Shown one piece after another: positions 32,084 through 44,691 of a stretch of 64,000 nucleotides of DNA. The stretch covers positions 64,076,501-64,140,500 of the forward strand of contig JAKSXM010000007.1 in NCBI GenBank assembly GCA_022575985.1, in the 5' to 3' direction. The position numbers were made by a program, and so were the translations under genes. Source of the DNA: Anagrus nilaparvatae (taxonomy: Eukaryota; Arthropoda; Insecta; Hymenoptera; Mymaridae). Numbering within the stretch: position 1 is the first letter of the stretch; every line of letters starts with the position of its first letter. The notes beneath the pieces were generated by a model, which did not search any database, was not told where the DNA came from, and was given only the letters and a program-made list of their open reading frames with translations.

Positions 32084-32947
32084 ATCTCAAGCAAAAGGAA
32101 AAGATGGCATCCATCAAAGCATTGTTGCTCAGGCATTACTAACTATTGCTAATTACCTAATTAAACTTTTCAATACCTCACTTAAAAAAGGTATTTTTCC
32201 AATTGAATAGAAAATGTCGCGAATATTAGCTCTTAAAAAAGTTTCTATCCCATCTTCTGCTTCCGGTTTCCGCCACATATCACTTCTAAGCTTCTTGTCG
32301 AAAGTCCTCAAAAAACTTGCGCATGACCAGGTGGTTTGCTTTTCAACTAAATCTAAAATATTAGACCTATACCAAATAGGTTTTTGTAAACATCACAGTA
32401 GTCAATCGGCTTTGATCAAGCTCAACGAAGTATGGGTAATGAAAAAAAGCTAGCCCCCCTGTTACTGCAATTTGATTTTTCGAAGGCTTTCGATAATGTC
32501 TCTCCATCCAAGCTACTCAGAAATCCTACAGGCTTTTGGCTTCTCCAAGTCATCCCTACACTTTTAATCGTATCTTTGTAGTTGGTAGGTCTGTGTAAAA
32601 TCTAAGGCCTCAACTTCTGACTATTAAATTCCTTGTCGCTAAATACCAAAAAGACCAACTCGCACAAATTACTTCGCAGTCTTACATTATACAGACTAGT
32701 ACGTATGAAAGAGCCTCCACTTCTTCTACCACTCTTTGAATCCTACAAACCAGATAAACCTTCTCGTGGTCCTCGTAAAGATTTAAAGATTACAACTTCT
32801 ATAACAACTGACTGAAATCTTAATTAGTTCCAAGTTAAGTATGCACTCTTTTGAAACAACATCCCTCCATGTATTCGAGACCATCACTTCTGTTCAATAT
32901 TCAAAAGAAGTATAAGGCAATATTTATATAGGTCAGATGATATCTGA
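32084..32947 (+). pseudogene. Jockey/CR1-type RT with internal deletion
   Basis: The N-terminal RT part (about 32084-32615) reads AKGKDGIHQSIVAQAL, KGIFPIE*KMSRILALKKVS, FRHISLLSFLSKVLKKLAHD, YQIGFCKHHSSQSALIKLNE and a decayed FDFSKAFDNVSP. It then jumps, with loss of the YADD and thumb regions, to the C-terminal piece YRLVRMKEPPLLLPLFESYK, RGPRKDL, NIPPCIRDH-like and FKRSIRQYL up to TGA 32945-32947. Frameshifts and stops are present. It belongs to the same family as the 8.2 and 13.1 kb copies and preserves a more N-terminal portion than those. Confidence 0.75.
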
Positions 32948-33248
32948 TTATAATCAGAAAATGAAGTATTGACTGAATTACTGATTGACTGAATTGACTG
33001 ATTGTATTCAACAGATTGTTATTATATATTCTATCTTTAACACAGAGTTTTAACTAATTTTATCTATTTAGTATATTATTTTTGTTTTCTTCTATTATTT
33101 TAGTTTTTGTATTTTAAAAATTTGTATATTAAAAATTTTTATTGTTATATAATTATTGTATATATTGTATGTATTAATCATGTATGTAAAGAGTGTAACG
33201 TATTTTTTCCTGGCAGAATAAAGAACATAATAATAATAATAACAACAA
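32084..33248 (+). mobile_element. Non-LTR retrotransposon copy, internally deleted, (TAA)n-type tail
   Basis: The coding remnant is followed by a 3' UTR with AGAATAAAGAACA and the tail ATAATAATAATAACAACAA (33227-33248). The minus open frame 33095-33346 lies in the UTR and is a shadow. Confidence 0.7.
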
Positions 33249-33373
33249 TGAGGCTCTATGCAAACATTTTTTTCAACAGCAATTAAATGATTCATTTTAA
33301 TTATTTCCTCAACATTAATAATCATCAACTGTGGTATTATCTTCACTGGTAAAATATTGCATACTAAAATGCT

Positions 33374-34405
33374 TTAATTTGGCTAAAATCTTATTTAGAA
33401 GGTAGGCAACTGAGAGTGATCTCTAGAACATCATTATCAGAACCTCGCCATGTCAATCTTGGTGTACCACAGGGATCTGTGTTAGGTCCGCTTCTATTTT
33501 GTCTTTATATGAATGACATTTGGGTCCTGATGTCTTTCGTTTACTGTATACAGATGATCTTCAAGTATATGTTCAGGTCCCTCCTGAATCCATATCTGAT
33601 GGAGTAAAGGTGCTAAGCATGATAGCTCGCAGAGTTTCTGAATGGACTAAGCTGATGTTTCTTCATCTCAATCCTGATAAAACCAAGGCAATTTACTTTG
33701 GTTCACGCACTTTTGTCAATCGCCTAAATAAACGGAATCTACCCGGTGTTAAAATAAATGAAGGTACTCTAGTACCATTTGTGCATGAAGTAAAAAGTAT
33801 TGGTTTGATTTTAGACAATGCACTAACCTAGAAATCTCAGGTAATTGCAACTGAGAAAAAAGTCAACAAAATATTATACACCCTGCGATTCATTAGACAC
33901 TGTACCTCTGAAACTCTGCGTAAGCGACTTGTCCAAGCATTAGTTACACCTCACCTAGACTACTGCAGCACTGTTATTTTAGATGCTAAAACATCTCTAC
34001 TGGACAGAATACAAAGACATAAGCATAAGAAAAGATGCTCATATTTCACCATTCAGAAATAAATTGAATTGGCCTAAAACAGACACACGCAGACTGTATT
34101 TTAGTAATATTATTATTTACAAAATACTACGCATGAATCAGCCAAATTACTTAGCAAATCTGTTTACAAGACACCGGCCTAAACAGACTGCAAGAGGGAT
34201 GTCTAAAACTATAGAACTGACTGTACCAGACATCATAAAGGGGAGAGGGGCTAATTCTTTTCAGGTATTGGGGGAAAAAAAATGGTATTCACTACCCATT
34301 TTCATTCGAAACCTACATTCCTTAAGTCATTTTAAAGCAGCTCTCTTTAAGCACCTTCATACCAAAGAATCCAGATTGGATGGCTCGAAGCCTGCTGTTG
34401 ATTAA
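33374..34405 (+). pseudogene. Jockey/CR1-type RT, second subfamily: palm to C-terminus
   Basis: In order: SYLEGRQLRVISR, NLGVPQGSVLGPLLFCLYMN (motif around the fourth RT block), a frameshift near 33520, LLYTDDLQVYVQVP (YADD to YTDD; catalytic Asp pair kept), NPDKTKAIYFGSR, VKSIGLILDNALT then a stop (33828-33830), KKVNKILYTLRFIRHCTSE, LVTPHLDYCSTVILDAK, another shift, ISPFRNKLNWPKTDTRRLYF, KKWYSLPIFIRNLHSLSHFK and TAA 34403-34405. It differs from the first subfamily in its C-terminus (IRNLHSLSHFKAALF). Non-functional. Confidence 0.8.
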
Positions 34406-35203
34406 TATACGCTTTATACTTAGTTAATTGTTTACTCACTTATTATAAGTGCAATAAATTTTAGTATACTGGTTCTGTGATGGTTCCACCAGATACATTC
34501 TATTAACTTAGTTTTACTTTAAATTTAAATATATTATATGTAAACTGACTATATACCAAATCATTGTTATACCAAATTATACGCTATGAGGTTATTATAT
34601 TTTATGTACATGTATATGGCTCATTTTCATTTTTTTTGCAAAAATATATTTAAAGAAAATAATATAAAAATCTTGTTTTAGTGCTGTAATTTTTAGAAAA
34701 CATAAAATAAAAGATTTTTTTGTTAAAGGATCAACTCCCTATTGTCATAAAAACTTAGTAAAATTATATTATTCTGCTTCAAAGCACATATTTCTTGAGG
34801 TATAAAAAAGTATTTTTATGCTTTTGTGAAAAAATAAGAAATTTTTGGTCATATTTTAAACTAAAATAGCATCTAAAACATTAATTTAAGTTTAAGCAAC
34901 TGTTGGTACATCTAAAATTAAGTGGAATACAAACTTTAAAAAAAAGAAAATAAAAATCCATGCACTTGTTTTGCTTAAAACACCAAGTTCTTGATAGGAA
35001 CGGTAAAGGCTTTTTTGTCATATTTTAGCCACAAACTTTTTTTTCAACTTAAAATTTTGTTAATTTTTATGGTGTATGGTCAACAACTTTTTGAAACACA
35101 AACTTTAAGACAAAAAAATTTGTCAATTCTTACTTCAAAATGAAAATGAGCGATATATTTTTTTGTAGTTGGTGCAAATAAACTTTATCTTATCTTATCT
35201 TAT
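33374..35203 (+). mobile_element. Non-LTR retrotransposon copy, (TTATC)n tail
   Basis: The RT remnant plus an 800-bp AT-rich 3' UTR ends GTTGGTGCAAATAAACTTTATCTTATCTTATC at 35171-35203. The pentanucleotide tail differs from the (TAA)n tails of the first subfamily, agreeing with a distinct family. Confidence 0.7.
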
Positions 35204-35556
35204 AATATTTTTGGTGTTCTACCGTAGTTATGGGATTTCAAATAAAAAAATACGAATCTTTATGCAAAAAAAAATATGATTAAAAAAAGTTTGAAATCAA
35301 ATTGATTTTTATATTTTATCTCGACTGTGTAACTGTTTGTTTTGCACCCGATATAAATTTGTGATGTGTATAATGCATTATTTATTTTCTACCGGTAATA
35401 TATTAAAAAGTTATCAGTTTTCCAAAAAGCTTTCATTCGTGCAAATTCATTAGATTTTAAGTATTTTTTTATGTCTTTAACCTAAAGATTTTTGATATTA
35501 TACGAGCTATTCTCGTTTTCATTATTCAACTTATTTATTTTTTTATTTTATAAATA

Positions 35557-36005
35557 CAGTAGTTCCTCGACTTACGAACTTTTTGGGACCAAAAATTGGT
35601 TCGTAAGTCGAAAAATGAAAAAAAAAAAGTATTTTGAGGTCGAGTAGTATGTAGATAGCAGATATTATAGACAAAATTAAATACTGGCGAAAACTGAATT
35701 TAAATGTCTAAAAATGAATGCTTATAGATAAGCTAATTATAAAAATCCTTTATTTTAAATTTAAAAAAAATTATAAACAATAAAATAAATCTAGAGGAAA
35801 ATATAAAGCAATATTATAAAAATTAAAAATTCCAGAAAATGTCAGGTTTCTATATTTTAATAAGCTTACTTATATTAATTTTAAAAAATATTATTTCTCA
35901 TCCCATTTCACACAGATTTTAAACTGTATATTTATAAAATTCAAAATTTTTCATGTTCTAAAAAAAAGTTCGTAAGTCGAGGGTTCGTAAGTCGAGGAAC
36001 TACTG
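35557..36005. mobile_element. pogo/Tigger-like MITE with TA duplication
   Basis: The termini CAGTAGTTCCTCGACTTACG and its inverse CGAGGAACTACTG are flanked by TA (35555-35556, 36006-36007). The right arm has a partial duplicate of the end (GTTCGTAAGTCGAGG twice). The left arm adds a subterminal foldback (TTCGTAAGTCGAAA). The interior is AT-rich and non-coding. CAGT...ACTG termini with TA targets are typical of pogo/Tigger MITEs. Confidence 0.8.
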
Positions 36006-36164
36006 TATAGATTAAAGAGTACCTATCATGCTAATAATCATTGTTATTATAAGAACAAAATATAATTATTTGTTTATAAAAATTGTTGACGTATTTAAAA
36101 TATGTTTCTCAATAAATTATAAATATTAATTAAAATAAATTAATTTTTTTTATTAATTTACCTA

Positions 36165-36475
36165 ATTTTATTTGCTATGGAGACGATTCCAATAATTATT
36201 TTTGTTATAAAAGAATTAATTAACTTATTGCTGTACTATTTGATTTCTGCAACAGAATTTAGTATAATAACTAATAGCAGCAATTTTTTACATTTAAATA
36301 AAGTCAAAAAATAAGGTAAAACAATCAAGTTAATCGTCTTACAACTTTGCATAATGGTTCTAAATATTCTTTTTTTATACCTCAGTGATCTTTGGAGATT
36401 ACTTTCGATCTACTGAAATCTCCAGTAATCTCTAGAGAATTAAAGAAATCACCTGAAATTTGCGATCACTTTTAA
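36165..36475 (-). repeat. Dispersed repeat, inverted copy of 29265-29595
   Basis: See the 29265-29595 entry. The right part carries extra CTCCAGTAATCTCTAGAGA / GATCTTTGGAGATTAC self-complementary text. Confidence 0.7.
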
Positions 36476-36479
36476 GCTC

Positions 36480-38385
36480 CGGAGATCTGAAAAGATATTT
36501 CAAAGACTCTCATTTGCGAATATAGAAAAAACTCAAAAATGAACCTAAAGTTGTCTATTACTGACAACTAAATCATATTCGGTAAAAAATGACATCATAT
36601 TCGTGTTCAGCTGCCCAAGTACCCGTTGGAAAATTATATCGACTCATCAAGGATAAAATTTTTCTACGAAATGGAGAAAACTCACATCAGGTCTAAAAGC
36701 TTGCCTTTAATTTTTTACTCTAAATACGGAAAAATTTGTAAATACAGTTAATAAAAAAAAATTCAATAAAATGTACAAGATAATGAAATTATTTATTCAT
36801 AAATTAAAAGTAAATTAATAATATTTTTATAACACATAATAATATATAATTTTTTTTCTCATATTATTTTTTTTTTTTTATTTTACATTCAATAAAAAAC
36901 AATTTTCTTTGATCACAAATTTTTTTTTTAAGTACTTTTTTTTGGTTAAATTTATTTAATATTTACAAATATTTTCTTGCGTATTTTTTTATTTTATTAT
37001 TATTAGAAAAAATACTTTTTCAACAATTTATATAATACACTTTTAATAATAATAATAGTTCATACTTTTTTTATTAACTTTCACAAAACAATAGATATAT
37101 TATTACAAATTTTAGTGAACTTGTCGTCAATTATAAATTTTTAATTAGATTCGTATGGGTGAAACGTGAAAGCCTCATTTTATTCTCTTCAAATTTAATT
37201 AATTAAATAAGTTTAATAAAATTCCGAAAATAATTGAATTTAATTTAACAAATAATTAAAAATATAAAATTTTTCTCTGAAATACAGCTTAAAAGTATCA
37301 AAACTACAAATAATTAAAAGGTTTCTTTTATCAACTTATCAAAGACGATATTTAATTTTCTTAGAAATAAAATAATTTTAAAATATTTGAGGAAAAAAAA
37401 ATAAAACGAAAATATTTATTTTTATGATGAAAAATAAAAAAAAATATTGTAATCAATAAAATATTAGCCTGGTACGTAGGTCGTATTTATCAAAGATCTT
37501 ACATATTAAATACATTTATATCAATTTTATTATATTTTTTGATTTCTTACAGAATCTTAATTTCTTGGTGAAAATTTTTTATAAAGTTTCATGAATATAA
37601 TAAAATTTTATTTATATAAAAGAATTTTTACAAAGAAAAAAATATCCCAAATAAGCATTATTTCAAATTTTTCATCATCACTTTCAGCTAAAATTTAAAA
37701 TACAAATTCTTCGCAAAAAATGATTCTAATTTGCACAGTTTAACTCCTGGAAGGCTAAAATTAAAAAAAATATCATATATTTTAAACTTATAGACAATAT
37801 TTAAAGCTAACCAAACGAGACAGTTCAGCAATAGTTTGAACATTCGTCAGTTTTTACCCATATATGCACAAGTTCACAAAGTTTATATTATTATTATATT
37901 TATTATTGATATTATTACAAATATTTTTATTATTTATTATTATTATTATTATTATTATATATCAAACACACAAACATATAAAGTTTATTAGTAATTTTTT
38001 ATTTCTTCTCACTTGTGTTCAATCAATTAATTATTATGTATAAACTTTTAGTATTTTATTTTGTCACTTAAATATTTTTCACTTTTCAAAAATTTTTTCA
38101 TAGAAAAATAGCATGCTAACAGTTGTTTTTTCAACAGCAATAAAAGTAGTAGTTGTTATTGTAGGAGTAGAAGATATTTTCTATAACCTTCTGAAACATA
38201 TAAACAAAAATTATATTTTTATATTGTAGTATAAAGTGATATAATGACATAAAGAGAAAAAAGCTTATGTTTTATAATATTATATGAGTAATTTTTAGCA
38301 AAGCTAAACTAATAAAGGCGTGGAACCCTATTTATCGTAGTCACTTATGTGGCTTACAGATCCATAAATTATTCAACAAGTATTT
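36480..38385. other. AT-rich intergenic stretch
   Basis: No gene was recognised. An inverted type 3 module remnant lies at 36540-36610 and (ATT)n runs at about 37905-37960. Confidence 0.5.
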
Positions 38386-38389
38386 ATGC

Positions 38390-38560
38390 TTTCGGCTCGC
38401 TGAACACGAGTATGCAATTCGATTTTACCTGAAATGGTCCAATTGTTCACAATAGGAACCATTAAGTTATGTTTTGCAAATTTTAAAGATTTTTATTGGT
38501 TTCTTATATTTATTAGTCCACTGAATACGAGTATGACATGCATTTTTTCATAAAATTAAC
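38390..38560 (+). repeat. Type 3 modules, two diverged copies
   Basis: TCGCTGAACACGAGTATGCAATTCGATTTTACC (38397) with GAAATGGTCCAATTG, CACAATAGGAACCATTA; then CCACTGAATACGAGTATGACATGCATTTTTTCA (38518). They match the 25.8 kb array at about 121-bp spacing. Confidence 0.6.
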
Positions 38561-38984
38561 CAATTAATTGAAACAAAAAGTATTATGTAGTATTTTGTAG
38601 TTTCTCTGATATTTTTTATTATGGGCAACTGGGTAAAATAAAACTGCATATTTGTATGCACCTACCCTTAAAATATGAATTTTCCGTTATAAAATTTTAC
38701 AGACATATCAGTGAAAAAGAATTACTTTTTGAAAAAGGGGTCCACGCCTACACTGTAAAGAAAAATTAAAAGTTTGGGTTTTCGAAAAGACTTAAATTTT
38801 GAAGTTTTTAAATAGTGGCTGGCAGTTTTCAAATTAAGTTTTTGGTGCCTAAAGAAACAATTTAATTTTCATGTGTTTGATATTATTTATTTATTATTAC
38901 ATCATAATACTTTACAGAAAATTTTACATATTATATAAAAAACATTCCACAAATAACCCCTGAGACAAATCAAGTTGGTCTGTT

Positions 38985-39806
38985 GTAACAAGGTGAAAAC
39001 TCGTGACCTTTTTTATATAAAAATTTTAAATTATTTATATTTAAATTTTTGCCGCTCTGCCCCGATTCGACTGTGATCTAGACCAATCAGAGATCGACAC
39101 TCGATCGGAGCATAAGAGAAGCGCTTACGCGCCGAGGCAGGCTGATGGTAGCCATCACAGAGTGCAGACGTGCATCTCTTTCGTCTCATTTATTAAATCT
39201 TAGACATTTTGTTTGGTTTGTTTTGGTAAATTTGCTTAATTAAAATCGTTTTACCTAAATTCAGTGATTTGTGTTAAAAAAAATTAATATTAAAAATATT
39301 GATTATTTTTATATTTATATGGTAATTATTACACCAGCTATAGTAAGGAAAGCACGCAATCGCTTCCCGTACTTTATATCAATAAACATATTTGTGTGAA
39401 ATCTGGATATAAAATTCTGGACATTAATAATTTGATAATCGGACTTTATAAAGAAGAATTAATGTTTATTTAATTATTCTCCAGAGCTCATCGTCAAGAA
39501 CATCTTCAAGGTAAATACTCCAAGATTACTTGCGTATGTGTGCTCTCGGGTTTTTAGTTAGGTTAATTTTCGTATTTTTCTATTAATTAATTAATATTTG
39601 ATTGTACGGTTTAATTTTGTAATAATTAGTCAATATAATTGCTTATGCGGAAAGACGCCCTAGATGTCCCATGCTTTTATAATTTTTCCCCTTAATATTT
39701 GTATCCGGCTTTTCTTAGTATTTAAGTATTTTCTTGTAAATAACGTTTACTTTGTATATATTGGTATAGTTTCGATATTTGCTCTAAAATATCGTGGCGC
39801 TCAACG
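38985..39806 (+). other. Possible solo LTR with adjoining tRNA-Lys-type primer site
   Basis: TGGCGCTCAACG at 39795-39806 matches the usual tRNA-Lys primer-binding sequence TGGCGCCCAACG with one mismatch. Upstream lies about 800 bp of higher-complexity sequence starting near TGTAACAAGG (38985), with a GC-rich promoter-like block (39055-39180, CCAATCAGA, then ATCAATAAACA at 39379). No gag follows and no second LTR is visible, so this may be a decayed solo LTR or a chance match. Confidence 0.25.
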
Positions 39807-40253
39807 AGCATTTTATTTAATTAAAAATTATAATTTATAAATACAAATCAATAATTAATTATTTAATTTTTCTCCCTTCTTCCTTATAAATAAAATTTAA
39901 GGTAAGATATTTTAGTTATTATTATTTTCCCGTCGTTGAAAGCCGGTCACACTGTGCGGAGAAATATAAATATCATTACAAATGAAAATAAAATATATTT
40001 ACAAAATTTTAAATAAAAAAAAAATAAAAAAAAAAAAAGAAATAAAGTATATAAACATTAAAAGTAATAAAATATAATATTTTGTACAAAACATAAAAAT
40101 TCTATTTTAAGTAATTATTTTAGATACAAATAAACAGTATTTATATAAAGCAGTTAAAGTATCCAAATTGCATAACTGTTTAATATTTTATTTTATAAAC
40201 ATGAACTTATTTAGTTATTTTAAAATTAGATAACATTTAAATATAATTTAAAA

Positions 40254-41136
40254 TTAAAAATCTTGTTCGTTCAATAAGAAGTCTAAAAACTTTGTTTTTG
40301 ATATCTTGGTGGAGTTGTAGCTAAGGTTCTTAGCATCAAGAGGTAAACAGTTAAATAATTTCAATGATGTTATAAATGGACATTTTTTATAAATGTCTTT
40401 ATGTATGGGTGGTAACGTTAAATATCCTGTTCTGTCATTGCATTTGGAGTTTGTATGTAAAAACTGTAGATCTTTATAGTAATAAGTCAATGAATTAAGT
40501 TTGTACAACCCTCTCACATTAAGATAACGAGCATTATCAGTATCAGGGTGGAATCATAGAGTCTTAAGCTAATATCCAGTTATTTTTTATAGCAAATACT
40601 GCAGTATCGTCAGCATATGAAAAAATGTGAGGAGCAAGACCAAGCAAATCATTAATATAGATGAGAAACAAGTAGGGTTCTAATATAGATCCCTTAGGCA
40701 CTCCTATATTAATAATTTTATACTCATACTTCTTACATCTCCAAGTCTGACCACATGCTGTCGATTCAGAAAGTAATTTTCAAATAAGTTTAGAGGAATA
40801 CCCCTGACTCTATATCTCTCCATTTTTTTTAATAAAATTTGATGATATCAAATGCTTTCGAGAGGTCCAAGAACGTCGAAACCACAGCTTTACTCTCACT
40901 TAATCCATTATAGATTAGATCAGAGGCTTTATGCAGTACTTATTTTGTTCAAATGCCACTCAAAAAGCCAAATTGATGACCAGAGATTATTTTGTTTTTA
41001 TTCATAAAGGAGTGCAATCTATTGAATATTACCTTTTCAAAAATCTTTGCTAGATTTGATATTAATGATATCGGTATATAATTTAACATGTTATCTTCGT
41101 CACCTGCTTTAAATATAGGAATAATGTCAACCTGGT
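40254..41136 (-). pseudogene. Non-LTR reverse transcriptase (Jockey/CR1 group, third subfamily)
   Basis: Minus strand from about 41136: VDIIPIFKAGDEDNMLNYIP (RT start block), ISLISNLAKIFEKVIFNRL, ISGHQFGFL, STFLDLSKAFDI (first Asp block), a damaged linker, GVPKGSILEPYLFLIYINDL, SYADDTAVF (intact YADD) and after a gap the C-terminal TGYLTLPPIHKDIYKKCPFI, FNCLPLDAK, ending at 40254. Several stops and frameshifts occur. The RT core is the best preserved of the Jockey/CR1-group copies. It is 5'-truncated near 41136; the 3' UTR has no recognised tail. Confidence 0.75.
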
Positions 41137-41139
41137 TAT

Positions 41140-42470
41140 ATTATAATATTCAAAAACGACTTAACGTACAAAAATTTCGAAATCTTATTTTTTTAGTAAA
41201 TGGCTTCTAATTTTATTCAATAATTGGTAATTCAAGTAACTTTTTCATATTACTGCTAGTATTTCTCGATACTCCAGGTAAAAGAAGATTCCGTTAAAAA
41301 AAAAATAAGATTCTTACGGAGACGCTTGTTTTTTTTTCTAAAAAACAGAATTTTTTTATGTGAAAGGCTAATATTTTAATATATTGGAAATTTTTTCCTT
41401 TAAATATTCATTCAACTGTATTAAAAATCTTTTTCGTCATATTTCAAATATTTAATATTTGCATTAATTATAATTTTATATTAATAAATGGTAACTCTTT
41501 ACTTTTTTATTAAACAAATACTTGTACAAATATTTATTTATATTCATTATTGTAATTTAATTTATTATTTATTATGCATGGTTTAATTCAGGTAATGTCA
41601 AAATAGTAAATTAACTATCATGGACTTTACTATTATGACAATAAATTCGCACAATTAAATAAGCTACAGTCTGGTTATAGTCGAAAATTTAATATAAATT
41701 ACAATAGCAAGCTTACTCTGAGCTTGAAAATCCTCTCGAAGCTGAAAATGCGATTTGAGGAATCTTTTTTTTACGGTATTTCATTGTATTATACGATTTT
41801 GCTTTTTCAGCGACGAGAGTGGATTCTCTTTTTTGCTTTAATAAATAGTTTTAGTTCAACTAATTTCCAGAAAAATTAAAATTATAAGACTCACGGTTAT
41901 ATGTAAATTTTTAATACAGGTTAAATATGCCACATTAATTTGTTACTTTTTTTACTGATAAAATAATTATATTGCCCAATTATATTATAATTGAATTAAA
42001 ATTTATATTAAATGCACACAAAAGCTGCTTAAATTATTTTAATAATTTACTGAAAAAAAAGTATTATGAAATAAAGACTTTTTTATGTATAGACTAGTTA
42101 GAAATATATTTTTATTATTCATTTAAAGACTTGATATTTTTTATGAGTTTATATATTCTCGAGGAGTTTTAAATTAATAAGCTATAAAATATAAGTAAAA
42201 AAAAGGTTTAGAAGAAGGTTAAAACTATAAATAAAATAAACTTTAGTTTAAATATTTATTAATTAAAAAAAATGCAATAAAATTTTTTTGGTATCTTTTT
42301 CATCTAACTTTTTTTTATGCATTCTTGGTTAAAAACCTTATTAATTTTTTTGATGCATTAAAATTTTATTAGCGAACTTTTTTTCTTATTAAATATAATA
42401 TGGTTTATAGTTAAGGTTCATCAAAACAGTAACATAACGATTGTACTTTTTTGTTTATACTCACATACAG
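41140..42470. other. AT-rich intergenic stretch
   Basis: No gene or repeat was recognised. Confidence 0.5.
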
Positions 42471-42475
42471 CACAA

Positions 42476-42750
42476 AACGTTTCTAAAACGTTTCTGCAAA
42501 GTTTCTAATGTAAACTAATACTCAAACAGAAACGTTTATAGAACGTTTTCAAAATGTTTAGGAAACGTTTTTTAGGTCCGATTTTTCTTGGAAGCTAAAC
42601 GTTTTAGAAACGTTTCTGCAAAAAAAAAAATTTTGGTCCAAAATATTAAATTTTTTTTTGTTAAGTGATTATATTATTAAAAAAAAAAATGTGAAAAAAA
42701 ATTAAATGTAGACAAAATTATTTTACATGGAAACGTTTTTAAGAAACGTG
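42476..42750. repeat. Cluster of GAAACGTTT / AAACGTTT motifs
   Basis: AACGTTT or its complement AAACGTT occurs about ten times in 275 bp, often as AAACGTTTCT pairs (AAACGTTTCTAAAACGTTTC at 42477, again with TTTAGAAACGTTTCTGC at about 42603). AAACGTT is self-complementary at its core, giving nested small palindromes. The cause is unknown: decayed minisatellite or site cluster. Confidence 0.65.
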
Positions 42751-43794
42751 TTGATACAATTATTTTTCAAAATATTAAACACTGAAAATTTTTGAATAAC
42801 GTGTACTTTGTCTGATGATATCTTGGTAACTAGAGGTCCTAAATAAAAATGTTACTGTCCAAAAAGGTAGATTTGTAATATATTCCTAATAAATGTGTAC
42901 ATTTTCAGGGTATTTTATCAAGAAATTCTAGATTTAGCAATTAAAGGATTATTCGTTAACGTATTTTGATGCATTTTTTAATGAGATTTATTACTCAAAA
43001 CTTGCTAAATCTGAAACTTCTCAATAAAACTTGCTAAAAATTTCCACTTTTCCTTATCAAGATATGAGCAGTCAAAGTACATGCTGTTCCAAAATTTTTA
43101 GTTATGATCGGAAACTTTTTTGAAAAAGAAAATATCTTAACAGCTGGATGGTCTTGTTTTCTTTATTTAAAAAATTTATTATTAACCTATTTTAATTTCA
43201 ATTTTTTCTGATTTTTTATTTCTTATACTTGTCTCCTTTGGATGGCTCTCAAAACTAATAAACATAGGGGCAGCTCATAATGAAAAAGTATATTACTTAC
43301 TCTTTCCTTTGAGACCATCTGCGTCATTATAAATTTTTTTTGAAATTAACACGACGAACCCTTTACATTAATCATTATAAATAATATATTTAAAAAAAAT
43401 AAAATGTCTATTAAAATTTATAATAAACCTATGTGTGAAATAATAGCATTGTGGTATCATGATTTAATAACAATGTATTAGAAAATTTTAAAATTAAAGG
43501 AACAATTAACTATAAAGTAAGATAAGATAGATATTCATTTTTTACGAATTGTTAGCAATTTGGATCTTTGAACTTTTACAGAAACTGACTTCACTAGAGT
43601 TAGCAATATCGATTTTATCTTTGTTCATATTGTAACTTTCTAATACCCTAAGCAAGGAAGAGGTCTTTCTACTGTTTTTAAATTCGATAAGTATTGTAAA
43701 AGACAAATATCTAGTCCTCAAACCTTCTTTTTTTGGTTCATTTATATTTGTAACGAATTTAATTTCATTTGAATCTATTTGATTGTTAAATAGT

Positions 43795-44021
43795 TTATGA
43801 TTTTGTGATTTTTGTGATTTTACGAAAAAAGTTGTAAATTCACAACTATTTTTTGTAAATTTTCGAAAAAAAATTGTAAATTATCAATTTTTCTTGCGAA
43901 TTCACAAAAAAAATCGAGAATACTCGAATTTTTTGTTAACATACTAAATTTAGTAAATATACGATTTTTTTCGAATATTTACAAAATTTTTGTAAATCTA
44001 AGAAAGTTACTTTTTACAGTG
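43795..44021. mobile_element. Mariner-like MITE, left-truncated copy
   Basis: It matches the right half of the 7494-7917 element (TTACGAAAAAAGTTGTAAATTCACAACTA..., CTTGCGAATTC, ATACTAAATTTAGTAAAT) and ends in the identical terminus AGAAAGTTACTTTTTACAGTG followed by TA. The left half is missing. Confidence 0.75.
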
Positions 44022-44246
44022 TAATAATAAGATTTTTTACAGCTATTTTATACACTTATAATAAACACAAAAAAAAAATTTTTTTTATTTTCTCAAAATT
44101 TTTTCATGTATATAAATACCTCATTAATGCATAAAAAATATTTTAAACTTTTAACTTATGAAGGGGCTGAGAAATTAAATAAATAAAAATGTCTTCAAAA
44201 ACGTCTTTCCAATTCGATCCGAGTTTTGGATCTTGTATTCTTGCAT

Positions 44247-44396
44247 ACTGGCACTTTCACTTTCAGGCGCTGTCATTTCTGGAATTCTCTCCCTTCATCA
44301 ATACGATTCCTCCCTTCACCTAATTCTTTTAAGGCAGGTTTATTAAAGTACTTTAAAAAAAGTTCTAGTCATACATACAAAGACTCAGTCTTTTAA
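44247..44396 (+). pseudogene. Non-LTR RT C-terminal remnant (plus)
   Basis: The frame from about 44247 reads TFRRCHFWNSLPSSIRFLPS, then NSFKAGLLKYFKK to TAA 44394-44396. WNSLPxxIRxLPSxxSFKxxL is the standard C-terminal signature of Jockey/CR1-type ORF2. About 50 codons survive. Confidence 0.7.
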
Positions 44397-44673
44397 TAAT
44401 GTTTTATCAAGACTAAATGTATTAATGTTATTAGAAATTTAATATTTCTTTATTTTTCCTGTTACTATTGTCTGTTTTACTCATTGTTGCCATGATATTA
44501 CTAAAATTGTTTCACTTTATTTGATATAATTATGTTATACTATGTTATTAATAAATTATTGTATAGTTACATTTATATTTTTATAAACTTTATAAATATA
44601 TTGTTATAATTATGTACCATATTTTGTTCTGGACAAATAAATAATATTTACATTTACATTTACATTTACATTT
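44247..44673 (+). mobile_element. Non-LTR copy with (ATTTAC)n tail
   Basis: The RT C-terminus, an AT-rich 3' UTR and TTCTGGACAAATAAATAATA-type end are followed by four or more ATTTAC units at 44648-44673. A minus-strand copy of another element begins immediately after, so the two point toward each other. Confidence 0.7.
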
Positions 44674-44691
44674 CTTTATTATTTGCGGAAT

